From: SG8-41 sp964521405
GTDB lineage: Bacteria; Pseudomonadota; Gammaproteobacteria; Burkholderiales; SG8-41
DNA: 64,000 nucleotides
Assembly: GCA_964521405.1 (NCBI GenBank)
Contig: CAZFRR010000277.1
Coordinates: 1-64,000 of the forward strand
Direction of reading: 5' to 3'
The translations under genes were made by a program, and so were the position numbers. Below the pieces are notes generated by a model. That model made no database searches. It saw only the letters and a list, made by a program, of their open reading frames with translations, and was not told the origin of the DNA. Below, one piece after another: positions 15,684-23,922 of the stretch; within the stretch, counting starts at the first letter, position 1, and each line of letters begins with the position of its first letter.

Positions 15684-15725
15684 ATTTGCCATTTGCCTTT
15701 TGCCATTTGCCTTTTGCCTTTTGCC
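15684..15725. repeat. Heptamer tandem array [A/T]TTTGCC x6
   Basis: Six 7-base units ending two bases from the stop codon of the CoA-transferase (TGA read on the minus strand at 15727-15729). The same unit family (GGCAAAA) forms the array at 18554-18581. Confidence 0.85.
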
Positions 15726-15726
15726 T

Positions 15727-16977
15727 TCAATCGCGGGTGCCCTTCTTGAGCGGCGTTTCCTTGATGTAATCCTGGATCTCCGCTTCGCCCATTCCCAGCC
15801 ATTCCGACAGCAGCTCCGCGGTGTGCTGACCCAGCAGCGGCGCGGTCTTCACCGGCACGTGCGAGTCCGACATCTTCACCGGCCAGCCCGGGATCAGGAA
15901 CTTGCCGCGCGTTGGATGCTCGACCTCCGCGAACATGCCGCGCTTGCGCAGCGCCGAATCGTTCATCAGCTCCTGCGTGTCGAACACCGCGCCTGCCGGC
16001 ACGCCGGCGTTCTGCATCTTCTCCATCGCGTCGCGCTTGGTGAACTGGGCGCACCAGTCGCCAACCATCTTGTCGACGACCGCGGCGTTCTGGACGCGCA
16101 GCTTGGGTGTCGCGAAGCGCGGGTCGTCCTTGAGGTCCTCGCGCCCCATGAGCTTCAACAGCCGCTGCCAGTGCCAGTTCCCGGCGCGCGTGGAATAAAC
16201 CATGATCCAGTCGTTGGGCCCGCCGGGCTTGCACTGGTAGAGCTCGCTCGGCGCGGCAGCGCCCAGCGAACTCTGGTTGCCGGTGCGCTCGACCGGTTTG
16301 CCGTTCATCAGCTGCCCGGCGAAGCAGATGCGGTTGAAATTGATCACGGAGTCCTGCATCGTCACTTCGATGCGCTGGCCGCGGCCGGTGCGGTTTCTCT
16401 GGTTCAACGCGGCAAGTATGCCGATCAGGCAGTGCAGGCCGGCGCCGGTGTCGCCAACGTGCGGACCCGGCCGCAACGGGGGGCCGCCTTCCACGCCGGT
16501 GATGGCATACGCGCCGCCCACTGCCTGCGCGATCATGTCAAAGCTCAGGAACTTGCCGTACGGACTTTCGGGCGCGAAGCCCTTGATCTGGGCGTAGATC
16601 AGGCGCGGGTTTATTTTCTTCACCTCCTCGTATCCCAGGCCCAGCTTCTCGATGCCGCCGGGCGACATGTTCTCGATCATGACGTCCGCCTTTTCGATCA
16701 GCCGCATCACGACCGCCTTGCCGCGCGCTGACTTGAGATCGCACACCATGCTGCGCTTGTTGGCGTTCATGATGACGAAGTAGTAGGAATCGAGATCGCC
16801 GCGCTCGGTGGAGGCGAAGCGCCCGTTCTCCCCGCCCTGCGGCTCGACCTTGCAGATATCCGCTCCGAGCCACGCCAGCGACTCGGTGCACGATGTGCCG
16901 GCTTCGTACTGCGTCAGGTCCACGACCTTCAGACCGGCCAACGCGGTGTTCATATTTGGTTTGCTCGCCTGACTCAT
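15727..16977 (-). CDS. CaiB/BaiF family CoA-transferase
   Basis: A 416-residue family III CoA-transferase. The opening LAGLKVVDLTQYEAGTSCTESLAWLGADICKVE is the Rossmann-like N-terminal signature, and SARGKAVVMRLIEKADVMIENMSPG and ITGVEGGPPLRPGPHVGDTGAGL follow. VTMQDSVINFNR carries the catalytic-aspartate region. It moves CoA between organic acids, activating a carboxylate for degradation. I start at the ATG giving MSQASKPN because AAAGG stands seven bases upstream; the ATG two codons earlier is possible. Neighbours do not fix the acid. Transcription probably begins between this gene and tRNA-Arg. Confidence 0.88.
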   Translation of the reverse strand: MSQASKPNMNTALAGLKVVDLTQYEAGTSCTESLAWLGADICKVEPQGGENGRFASTERGDLDSYYFVIMNANKRSMVCDLKSARGKAVVMRLIEKADVMIENMSPGGIEKLGLGYEEVKKINPRLIYAQIKGFAPESPYGKFLSFDMIAQAVGGAYAITGVEGGPPLRPGPHVGDTGAGLHCLIGILAALNQRNRTGRGQRIEVTMQDSVINFNRICFAGQLMNGKPVERTGNQSSLGAAAPSELYQCKPGGPNDWIMVYSTRAGNWHWQRLLKLMGREDLKDDPRFATPKLRVQNAAVVDKMVGDWCAQFTKRDAMEKMQNAGVPAGAVFDTQELMNDSALRKRGMFAEVEHPTRGKFLIPGWPVKMSDSHVPVKTAPLLGQHTAELLSEWLGMGEAEIQDYIKETPLKKGTRD

Positions 16978-17158
16978 TTTCATGCCTTTCGAGTAGCGTT
17001 TTTCCCTGCACACGGGTGGAAATACTGCGTGAATGGATTCTAACTCTTTCCAACCGGAGCAATGTCGTGCAAAGCACCAGGCATTGGGTAGAGCGGGAGG
17101 TGGCAAAGCTGGCCAGGCTGATTCAACTGGGGATGATCCAGCCGGAATAAGTTGAATG

Positions 17159-17186
17159 GTGATGAGTGATGGGTGATGCGTGATAA
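17159..17186. repeat. Degenerate heptamer array GTGATGN x4
   Basis: Four 7-base units (GTGATGA, GTGATGG, GTGATGC, GTGATAA), the inverse of the CATCACT array at 2221-2248. It is followed near 17216-17234 by a GCCCTGC...GCGGGC hairpin with an A-run on its left, which could act as a weak terminator on the minus strand. Confidence 0.6.
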
Positions 17187-17254
17187 GTTAACGCCCCTCT
17201 TCCCTCAAGGAAAAAGCCCTGCGAAACAGCGGGCCTTACAGGATTTCGTAGTGC

Positions 17255-17260
17255 TATAAT
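17255..17260 (+). promoter_or_regulatory. -10 box TATAAT of tRNA-Arg
   Basis: A consensus TATAAT ends 14 bases before the tRNA. A GC-rich discriminator is lacking, and no good -35 hexamer sits at 17-base spacing. Confidence 0.6.
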
Positions 17261-17274
17261 TCGCTTCCCTTTTT

Positions 17275-17351
17275 GCGCCCGTAGCTCATCTGGATAGAGT
17301 ACTTGGCTACGAACCAAGGGGTAGGGGGTTCGAATCCCTCCGGGCGCGCCA
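17275..17351 (+). tRNA. tRNA-Arg (anticodon ACG)
   Basis: A 77-base cloverleaf. The acceptor stem GCGCCCG/CGGGCGC is perfect. The D-arm region is GCTCATCTGGATAGAGT. The anticodon stem CTTGG/CCAAG encloses CTACGAA, giving ACG (inosine at the wobble position after editing, reading CGU/CGC/CGA). The T-arm GGGGGTTCGAATCCCTC follows, and the CCA end is encoded. It reads CGN arginine codons, abundant in this GC-rich genome. A terminator follows six bases later and no integrase lies nearby. Confidence 0.97.
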
Positions 17352-17356
17352 GACAT

Positions 17357-17392
17357 AAGCAATAAGGCCTGCATGCGCAGGCCTTATTGCTT
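17357..17392 (+). terminator. Intrinsic terminator of tRNA-Arg
   Basis: A 16-base perfect stem (left arm AAGCAATAAGGCCTGC) closes on a 4-base loop and ends in TTT. Because the stem begins with AA it may also work in reverse. Confidence 0.9.
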
Positions 17393-17471
17393 TAAGGATG
17401 AAGGCGGAAGGATGAAGGATGACCCTGCCTTCTCCTATCCGCGTCTATCTGCGGTTCCGTTGTTGATCTTT

Positions 17472-17607
17472 GGCGTCTTGGCGGCAAAAATAATAATGTT
17501 GAATGTTGAGTGTTAAATGTTGAGTTAACTCCCAAGATTGGGTTTCATTCAAAATTCAACATTCAACATTCAAAATTTAACACTGTAGTCTTGGCTTGGC
17601 GGTTCAG
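17472..17607. repeat. GTTGAGT/CTCAACA inverted-arm element, copy 2 (reversed)
   Basis: The reverse complement reads TGAACCGCCAAGCC, CTACAGTGTT, heptamer GTTGAAT-like units, the centre GAAACCCAATCTTGGGAG, inverted heptamers, then TTGCCGCCAAGACGCCA. This matches copy 1 at 11289-11412 part by part. It begins 17 bases beyond the stop of Bug receptor 4. Confidence 0.8.
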
Positions 17608-17624
17608 TAGTTTCTCGTCGCCCG

Positions 17625-18599
17625 TCACTGCCCCTGTATCCCCATTTCCTTGAGCAGCTTCGTCCACTTCGCCAGCTCCGCCCGGATGTAAGGCCCGAAC
17701 ACTTCCGGCGGCGCGTAAGCGATCTCGAGTCCCTGGCCCGACAACCGATCCGTGATTTCCGGAAGCGCCAGGATGCCGGCCAGCTCGCCGCTCAACTTCT
17801 TTACGATCGCCCAGGGTATCCCGGCGGGCGCGAACACGCCGTACCACTGCGAGACTTCGAAACCCGGCAGCCCCGACTCCGCGATCGTCGGCACCTCCGG
17901 GGCAATGGCGAGGCGCTTCGCCTCAGTGATGCCGAGCGCGCGCAGCTTGCCTGATCTCATGTGCGGTAGAGCGGTGGAAACAGCGCCAAAGGAAATCGGA
18001 ACGTGCCCGCCGATCAGCGCGATGATGGCATCTCCTCCTCCCTTGTAGGGCACGTGCGCGATGTCTATGCCAGTTGAGCGCGCGAAAAATACCCCGGCAA
18101 TGTGCGGCCCCGTGCCCGAGCCGGTCGAGGCAAAGGAGAGCTGGCCCGGACGGGTTTTCGCATACTGGATCAACTCCTGGACCGACCGCGCGGGAACCGA
18201 TGGATGCACCGTGAGCACGATCGGAGAGACCACCGCCCGGGAGATCGGCGCGAAGCTCTTGAGCGGCTCGTAGGCGGAAGACCCCGGCTGCATCGCGGGA
18301 CCGATGGTGAACTGCGTCGAGGATCCCATCAGGAGCGTATAGCCGTCCCGCGGCGCTTTCGCCGCGATCTGCATGGCGATCACGCCACCTGCCCCGGTGC
18401 GGTTGTCCACGATGACCTGCTGGCCCCAGCGCTCCGAGAGTTTCTGCCCGAGTGTCCGCGCCGTCAGGTCCACCGCACCGCCAGCCACGAACCCCACGAG
18501 GAAACGAATCGGGCGTTCCGGGTATGGCTGCGCAACCGCCCCAGCCATACCAAGGCAAAAGGCACAAGGCAAAAGGCAATAAGTAATCGTCTTTTTCAC
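17625..18599 (-). CDS. Bug-family substrate-binding protein (4), signal peptide built from a tandem repeat
   Basis: 324 residues from a GTG start giving MKKTITYCLLPCAFCLG, the best signal peptide available; AAGG lies just upstream. A GTG seven codons earlier (18620) is the alternative. The hydrophobic core is encoded by four 7-base repeat units at 18554-18581. The mature part begins QPYPERPIRFLVGFVAGGAVDLTAR, and DNRTGAGGVIAMQIA and RDGYTLLMG are family-typical. Its stop is followed by an inverted-arm repeat. It is the second gene of a minus-strand pair with receptor 5, separated by a heptamer array that overlaps the start region. Confidence 0.85.
   Translation of the reverse strand: MKKTITYCLLPCAFCLGMAGAVAQPYPERPIRFLVGFVAGGAVDLTARTLGQKLSERWGQQVIVDNRTGAGGVIAMQIAAKAPRDGYTLLMGSSTQFTIGPAMQPGSSAYEPLKSFAPISRAVVSPIVLTVHPSVPARSVQELIQYAKTRPGQLSFASTGSGTGPHIAGVFFARSTGIDIAHVPYKGGGDAIIALIGGHVPISFGAVSTALPHMRSGKLRALGITEAKRLAIAPEVPTIAESGLPGFEVSQWYGVFAPAGIPWAIVKKLSGELAGILALPEITDRLSGQGLEIAYAPPEVFGPYIRAELAKWTKLLKEMGIQGQ
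18554..18581. repeat. Heptamer array GGCANAA x4 inside a coding region
   Basis: Units GGCAAAA, GGCACAA, GGCAAAA, GGCAATA on the + strand. Read on the minus strand in frame they encode the Cys/Leu/Phe-rich core of the Bug receptor 4 signal peptide. The same unit family is non-coding at 15684-15725. Confidence 0.85.
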
Positions 18600-18610
18600 A
18601 AAACCTTCAT

Positions 18611-18638
18611 CACTCGCCACTCGACACTCGCCACTCGA
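18611..18638. repeat. Heptamer array CACTCG[C/A] x4
   Basis: Four alternating units between the stop of Bug receptor 5 (18645) and the start of receptor 4. It occupies the region expected to hold the translation-initiation leader of receptor 4. Confidence 0.8.
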
Positions 18639-18644
18639 CAGTCA

Positions 18645-19667
18645 TTACTCCGCTGTAATCTTCGTTTCCTTCACAACGCGCCGCCATTTCGCCAGGTCGT
18701 CCCTGATGACCTGCCCGAATTGCTCCGGCGTGCCGGTGTAAACATCCATGCCGTCGCCCAGCAACCGCGCGCGGAATTCGGGATGATTGACCGCCCGCAC
18801 GAGCTCGGCATGCAGCCTGGCTTGCAGCGGTTTCGGCATCCTGCCGGGCGCGATCACGCCGAACCACTCGCTCGCCTCGTAACCCGGCACGATCGTTTCG
18901 GCGATTGTCGGCAGGTCGGGGCTCTCGGGGCTGCGCTTCAGGCTGGTCACCGCCAGCGCCCGGATCCTGCCCGCCTTGACGGGAGCAACGGAAGACAGCG
19001 TGCCGGCGAACATCATCTGTATCTGCCCGCCGATGAGATCGATCATGGCCGGCCCGGTGCCCTTGTAGGGAACGTGCACGATATCGATCTTGGTCATGAT
19101 CTTGAAGAGTTCGACGGTGAGATGCATCCCGGTGCCGCTGCCGGCCGTGCCAAAGTTGATCGAGCCCGGCTTGGCCTTCACCAGCGCGTACCATTCCTGG
19201 ATGGTGCTGGCGGGAACCTTGTTGTTGACCACGATCCGGAAGGGCGATCGCCCGAACAGCAGCAGCGGCGTGAAATCCCGCGTCGGGTCGTAGTCGATCC
19301 GGGGATTGACCGCGGGATTCGTGACGATGTTGCTGATGGTCGTCATCAGCGTGTAGCCGTCGGGGTTCGCCTGCGCGGTCAGCTGCGCCGCTATGTTGCC
19401 GGCGCCGCCCGCGCGGTTGTCCACGATCACCTGCTGATTGAGGCTCGCCGACAGCCGGGTGGCCAGCAGCCGGGCGAGCAGATCGACGCTGCCGCCCGGC
19501 GCGAACGGCACGATCATGCGGATCGGGCGCTGCGGATATTGCGCCGCCGTCTCAGTCTGCTGCGCCGAGCCGGCCGCAGGCGCCAGCAGGAACAACAAAA
19601 ACAATATTGTGGAGAAGGAATTGGAAATGCCGTTCAAGCCGGCATTGCTCGGGCGTCTGCAAACCAT
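18645..19667 (-). CDS. Bug-family substrate-binding protein (5)
   Basis: 340 residues. A long signal peptide has hydrophobic core STILFLLFLLAPAAG, then AQQTETAAQ before YPQRPIRMIVPFAPGGSVDLLAR. DNRAGGAGNIAAQLT and PDGYTLM are canonical. AGGAGGGA lies about six bases upstream of the ATG, the strongest ribosome site in this group. It is first gene of the minus-strand pair with receptor 4, and the quinone oxidoreductase gene ends just 20 bases upstream on the same strand, so 21396 down to 17625 may be one transcript. Confidence 0.9.
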   Translation of the reverse strand: MVCRRPSNAGLNGISNSFSTILFLLFLLAPAAGSAQQTETAAQYPQRPIRMIVPFAPGGSVDLLARLLATRLSASLNQQVIVDNRAGGAGNIAAQLTAQANPDGYTLMTTISNIVTNPAVNPRIDYDPTRDFTPLLLFGRSPFRIVVNNKVPASTIQEWYALVKAKPGSINFGTAGSGTGMHLTVELFKIMTKIDIVHVPYKGTGPAMIDLIGGQIQMMFAGTLSSVAPVKAGRIRALAVTSLKRSPESPDLPTIAETIVPGYEASEWFGVIAPGRMPKPLQARLHAELVRAVNHPEFRARLLGDGMDVYTGTPEQFGQVIRDDLAKWRRVVKETKITAE

Positions 19668-19687
19668 GCTTCCCTCCTATCTCTGGC

Positions 19688-20680
19688 TCAGTGGGGAACT
19701 TCGAGCAGGATCTTGCCTATGTGCGCGCTGGATTCCATGCGGGCATGGGCGTCCGCGGCCCATTTGAGCGGAAACACCGAGTCGATGACCGGCGACACCC
19801 TGGATCCGAGGTGCGGCCACACCCGTTCCATGAGCTGGCCTGCGACTTCTGTTTTCAACGCGAGCGGGGAGGCGCGCAGGCTGGAACCGGTCACGAACGC
19901 GCGTTTCATCATGATCGCGCCGAGCTCGATGCTGAATTCGACTCCTTCCTTGCGATTGAGATGGACCAGGCGGCCGCCGGTTGCCAGCGCCTCGATATTG
20001 CGCCGGGCGTATTCCGGCCCGACCATGTCCAGGATGACGTCGGCGCCGTGACCGCCGGTGGCCCGCTCAACGCCCGCGACGAAATCCTCTTCGCGATAGT
20101 TGATGGCGGCAGCGGCGCCGAGCTTCACGCAGGCATCGCACTTCAGGGCGCTGCCCGCGGTCGTCACCACGCTGGCCCCTTCCAGGCGGGCGAGCTGGAT
20201 GGCCATTGTGCCCACCCCGCTCGAGCCGCCGTGCGCCAGCAGCCACTCGCCCGCCTTGAGGCGCCCGAGCATGAACACATTGAGCCACGCGGTGAACAGC
20301 GCCTCGGGCAGCGCGGCGGCCTGCTTGAAGTCGAAGCCGGCGGGAATCGGCAGCGTCATCGGTTCGGCCGCAATGCAGTACTGGGCGTAGCCGCCGCCAT
20401 TGACGAGCGCGCAGGCGCGATTGCCCGGCTGCCAGCGCGTCACGCCGGCGCCGACTGCCACGACTTCGCCCGCCACCTCCAGTCCCGGAATGTCTGTCGC
20501 ACCGGCTGGACCGGTCCCGCGCCGGCGCTGCCCGCAGTCGTGGCGGTTGATGCCGGCGTAGGCGACCTTGATGAGCACCTCTCCCGGCCCTGGCTGGGGA
20601 ACCGGGCGGGTGCCGGTAATCAGCACCTCCGGGCCGCCCGCGCGGGTGATCAGGATGGCGGCCATCGTGGCGGGCAACAT
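19688..20680 (-). CDS. Zinc-independent MDR family oxidoreductase (NADPH:quinone reductase/PIG3-like)
   Basis: 330 residues. The GroES-like N-terminal domain (GEVLIKVAYAGINRHDCGQRRG) is followed by a Rossmann domain with GGSSGVGTMAIQLARLEGASVV and AINYREEDF. The structural-zinc cysteine cluster is absent and LINRHD-type residues match the PIG3/TP53I3-like quinone oxidoreductase branch. It reduces quinones or enones with NADPH in the cytoplasm. GGAG lies six bases before the ATG at 20680; an alternative ATG five codons on is possible. It lies between the ModA-like gene and Bug receptor 5, all on the minus strand. Confidence 0.87.
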   Translation of the reverse strand: MLPATMAAILITRAGGPEVLITGTRPVPQPGPGEVLIKVAYAGINRHDCGQRRRGTGPAGATDIPGLEVAGEVVAVGAGVTRWQPGNRACALVNGGGYAQYCIAAEPMTLPIPAGFDFKQAAALPEALFTAWLNVFMLGRLKAGEWLLAHGGSSGVGTMAIQLARLEGASVVTTAGSALKCDACVKLGAAAAINYREEDFVAGVERATGGHGADVILDMVGPEYARRNIEALATGGRLVHLNRKEGVEFSIELGAIMMKRAFVTGSSLRASPLALKTEVAGQLMERVWPHLGSRVSPVIDSVFPLKWAADAHARMESSAHIGKILLEVPH

Positions 20681-20697
20681 CAGGTGCTCCGCTTGTT

Positions 20698-21396
20698 CTA
20701 GCTTGATTCAATGCCGTGCGCGGCAAACAGCGCCTTCGCCGCCGGCGTGGCCAGGTAGCGGGCAAATTTCTTCGCGCCGCCAGGATGCGGCGCCGCGGCC
20801 AGGGTCGCGGCCACATAGTCCGTGTAGTGCTGGATCTCATCCGGAAGAGGGCCGGCGAGCTTCAATCCCTTGTCGCGGAACATCAGGATTTCGGTGATGG
20901 CGCCAAACCCGATTTCCTTGCCCTGGCCCTTGATCAGGTGCTCCATCATCGCCGGGCCATTGCCGTAGCGGCTGGTCTTCGGCTGGATCCGCTCGAGTAT
21001 CCCCATTTCCTCCAGCATGTGCTCGACGTAGAGCCCGCTCGAGGCCCGGTTGAAGACTACCGAATCGGCGTCGAGCACGGCGTACTTGATCGCGCCCGCG
21101 CTGGAGATGTCCGGCACCGGCAAGATTCTGCGCATTACGATGCCGATGCCGACGCGCCCGATCGGCACGCGCCCTTTCCCGGCAACCTTCCCCTCCCGCG
21201 CAAGGTCATCAATCGCCTCCTGCGTCGCAATTACGACATCGGCCGCCTCGCCACCGGCGATGCGCTTGCGGATCACCGGCGTCGTCGCCCAGGTGATCCT
21301 GACCTCGTCCCCGCTTTCCTCGCGGAACGCCTCGACGGCGTCGAGGAGCCCCGGCTCGATCGCGCCCGCACTGAGCACATGTATTTCGGCAGTCAT
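20698..21396 (-). CDS. ModA-like substrate-binding protein lacking a signal peptide
   Basis: 232 residues. The fold is that of molybdate/tungstate-type periplasmic binding proteins: IHVLSAGAIEPGLLDAVEAFREESGDEVRITW, ADVVIATQEAIDDLAREGKV, and a C-terminal hinge with ARYLATPAAKALFAAHG. It opens directly at the first strand with MTAEIHVLSAG, so no export signal is present. Its ATG overlaps the TGA of the MmgE/PrpD gene (ATGA), implying translational coupling. ModA relatives of this branch are often linked to catabolic genes rather than molybdate transport. The open frame continues upstream inside the neighbour, but that part does not look protein-like. Confidence 0.8.
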   Translation of the reverse strand: MTAEIHVLSAGAIEPGLLDAVEAFREESGDEVRITWATTPVIRKRIAGGEAADVVIATQEAIDDLAREGKVAGKGRVPIGRVGIGIVMRRILPVPDISSAGAIKYAVLDADSVVFNRASSGLYVEHMLEEMGILERIQPKTSRYGNGPAMMEHLIKGQGKEIGFGAITEILMFRDKGLKLAGPLPDEIQHYTDYVAATLAAAPHPGGAKKFARYLATPAAKALFAAHGIESS

Positions 21397-22760
21397 GGGT
21401 TGAATATCGTCTTGCAGGTCGGCAGGTCGCGGACGGCGGGCAGGCTGTCGATGCCCTGCAGCAGCTCGAACAAGCGCCGCGCTTCCTTCCCGGTATGAGT
21501 GCGCTTCGTGCACTCCTCGAACTTGGACCAGAGCTCGCCCGGCTCCATCGGATCGTAGGCATGGCCGCGGATGCGCGCGATCTCGCCGCTGTCCAGCACC
21601 TCGCCGTTACCGAGCCTCACCACCACCCGCTCCGTCGGCGAGTGGGCCGGGTCGCGGGTGTCGAACGCTTCCACTGGAATCAACTTCACTTTCGGGAAGA
21701 ACGCCTGGATATCCTTGCGTTGCACGATGGCATCGGTGAAAACCTCCACGCTCATGCGCCCGAGTATGACAGCGGCGGCCATCGCGAACTCTTCGCTGAA
21801 CTTGGCCTCGAGCCCGGTCTGCGGGTTATGGTTGGCCAGCACCACCACCTGCCCGGTTCCCATGGTGACTTCGATGGCGGCGATGTCGTCGGGCTTGAGG
21901 CTGCGCCCGGCCAGCATCTTCACCGCGGTATCGAAAGAGCGGTGCGTGAAATAACAGGACGCGTACTTCTTGACGCAGAGCGACTGCCAGGGAAGGTACC
22001 ACTCGCTTCCGACTTTCACCGGCGACTCGCGATCGGCGCTGGACGGCGAGAACGCATTGAGAAATCCCTGCGCGTTCTCCAGGGTGTCGCGTCCCGCTGT
22101 GAGCCCCCCGGCCGCCAGGCGCGCCGACGTCAGCCCGTTACGGGCGGCGAGGCCGGCATGGTAGGGCTTGGTCATGGTCCCGAAATTCGGCGCGAGGCCG
22201 CCGGCGTGGCTCGCCGCAATCGCAAGGGCCGCGCTGGCGCGCTCGGCAGGAAGACGCTGCAACACTGCTGCGGCCGCGGCCGCGGCGACCACGCCGAATA
22301 CCGCGGTCGGGTGCCAGCCTTTCTTGTGATGGCTGGTATCGCGCCGGATCAATTCGGCCCAGACCTCGTATCCCGCGACGTAGGCCGTGACGAGATCGCG
22401 ACCGCTGGAGCCCAGCTTCTCGCCCTCGGCCAGTATCGCGGGAACGAGCACCGTGCTCGGGTGCCCGGTCAGGGAATGATCGTCGAAATCGAGCGCGTGC
22501 CCCGCGGTCCCGCCCACCAGCGCCGCGTCGGGCGCCGAAACGGTGATCGGCGACAGGCACATGCGCGCTTCGCGCCGGCCGCCGGTTTCGACCAGCGTGC
22601 GCCGGACGATGTCGACGACCGGTTCCGTGATGCCGACCATGATCACGCCGACCGTGTCGGTAAACGCATTCCTCACGAGCGGCAGCGTGCTCGGCGGCAG
22701 TTGCTCGTAGCGAATGCCCTCGAGGAATCGGCCCAGCTCGGAGGTCAGCATGGCGGTCAT
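21393..22760 (-). CDS. MmgE/PrpD family protein (1)
   Basis: 455 residues, the usual length. Family blocks: LVRNAFTDTVGVIMVG, GGTAGHALDFDDHSLTGHPSTVLVPAILA (catalytic Asp/His region), AYVAGYEVWAELIRR, ALAIAASHAGGLAPNFGTMTKPYHAG and CYFTHRSFDTAV. The family includes 2-methylcitrate dehydratase, cis-aconitate decarboxylase and iminodisuccinate epimerase, so a hydroxy-tricarboxylate or related acid is the likely substrate class. The start is uncertain: ATG 22760 or 22751, neither with a good Shine-Dalgarno. It is coupled by ATGA to the ModA-like gene and preceded by Bug receptor 6 on the same strand, 31 bases away. Confidence 0.88.
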   Translation of the reverse strand: MTAMLTSELGRFLEGIRYEQLPPSTLPLVRNAFTDTVGVIMVGITEPVVDIVRRTLVETGGRREARMCLSPITVSAPDAALVGGTAGHALDFDDHSLTGHPSTVLVPAILAEGEKLGSSGRDLVTAYVAGYEVWAELIRRDTSHHKKGWHPTAVFGVVAAAAAAAVLQRLPAERASAALAIAASHAGGLAPNFGTMTKPYHAGLAARNGLTSARLAAGGLTAGRDTLENAQGFLNAFSPSSADRESPVKVGSEWYLPWQSLCVKKYASCYFTHRSFDTAVKMLAGRSLKPDDIAAIEVTMGTGQVVVLANHNPQTGLEAKFSEEFAMAAAVILGRMSVEVFTDAIVQRKDIQAFFPKVKLIPVEAFDTRDPAHSPTERVVVRLGNGEVLDSGEIARIRGHAYDPMEPGELWSKFEECTKRTHTGKEARRLFELLQGIDSLPAVRDLPTCKTIFNP

Positions 22761-22791
22761 GGCGGTTGGCGAACGTCGCAGTCGTGGGTTC

Positions 22792-23751
22792 TTACTGGAG
22801 GTTGAGTTCCTGGGCGACCTTCTTCCATTTTGCGATATCGCTTCTGACGGTGGCGCTGAAATCTTCCGGCGACATCTGCACCGGCACGGCCCCTTCGTCA
22901 GCGAGACGCGCCTTGACGTCGTCCGTGGCCAGAATCTTCTGGATCTCGCCATGAATCTTGCCGATTACGGGCCTGGGCGTTTTCGCCGGCGCGAACACGC
23001 CCCACCACTGTCTTGCCTCGAAACCCGGGACGCCGGCCTCCGCTATCGTCGGCAGCTCGGGCACGAACGAAGAGCGCTTGGCCGTAGTCACGCCCAGCGC
23101 GCGCAATCGTCCCGCCTTGACCTGGGGCAATACCGACGGCAGGCTCCCGAACATCATGGGCACGTGGCCGCCGACCGTCTCGGTGACCGCGGGCGCAATG
23201 CTCTTGTAAGGCACATGCACGAGCTTGATACCGGCGCCTGCTGCAAATACCTCGGTCACCAGATGGAGGATGCTGCCGGTGCCGGACGAGGCGTAGTTCA
23301 GGCTGCCCGGTTTCACTTTGGCGAGAGCGATCAGCTCCTTGATCGTCTTCACCGGCAGCGACGGATGCACTATGACCAGGAACGGCCCATCGCCCACCAT
23401 GGTGATGCCGGCCAGGTCGTTCACCGGGTCGAACGGCAGCTTGGGCTGGGTCGCCGCGCTCGTCGTGTAGGTAACGGTCGGCAGCAGCAGCGTGTGGCCG
23501 TCGGCGGGCGCCTTGGCCACGGCGTCGGCGCCGATCATCTGGCCGGCGCCGGCGCGGTTATCCACGATGACCGGCTGCCCCCACCGCTCGTTCAACTTAC
23601 CCCCGATCAGGCGGGCGAGGATGTCGGCCGAGCCGGCGGCCAGGGTCGGGACGACAATACGGATCGGCCGGCTCGGGTATTCCTGCGCAGTGGCGGCAGG
23701 CGCCAGCGAGGCGGCGAAAAGAGCAATGCAAGCGAGCGCTGGGACACGCAT
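22792..23751 (-). CDS. Bug-family substrate-binding protein (6)
   Basis: 319 residues. The signal peptide ends APAATAQ, then EYPSRPIRIVVPTLAAGSADILAR; alanine replaces the first Gly of the usual AGG loop. DNRAGAGQMIGADAV and ADGHTLLLP follow, again with His for Tyr. The start is fixed by GGAG eight bases before ATG 23751 and by the signal peptide. It heads the minus-strand series receptor - MmgE/PrpD - ModA-like - quinone reductase - receptors 5 and 4, and is divergent from receptor 7. Confidence 0.9.
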   Translation of the reverse strand: MRVPALACIALFAASLAPAATAQEYPSRPIRIVVPTLAAGSADILARLIGGKLNERWGQPVIVDNRAGAGQMIGADAVAKAPADGHTLLLPTVTYTTSAATQPKLPFDPVNDLAGITMVGDGPFLVIVHPSLPVKTIKELIALAKVKPGSLNYASSGTGSILHLVTEVFAAGAGIKLVHVPYKSIAPAVTETVGGHVPMMFGSLPSVLPQVKAGRLRALGVTTAKRSSFVPELPTIAEAGVPGFEARQWWGVFAPAKTPRPVIGKIHGEIQKILATDDVKARLADEGAVPVQMSPEDFSATVRSDIAKWKKVAQELNLQ

Positions 23752-23922
23752 GATTTTTCTCCGCGGCGGAAACGGATTTCTACTGCTCAAAGTGTAGGAT
23801 AATGTTTCAGTCGCGATAATAGCGCAATCCGGCGAGCCGCTTGTCGGGCTTTCGACCCGACAACCTGCTGAATGAACAGCCGGTCGCGAGGAATTGCAGC
23901 CCACCTGAATTGGGATGAGACC

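Noticed and set aside
17275..17351. tRNA-Arg as an attachment site for an integrated element
   Set aside because: No integrase and no duplicated tRNA 3' end were seen in the window.
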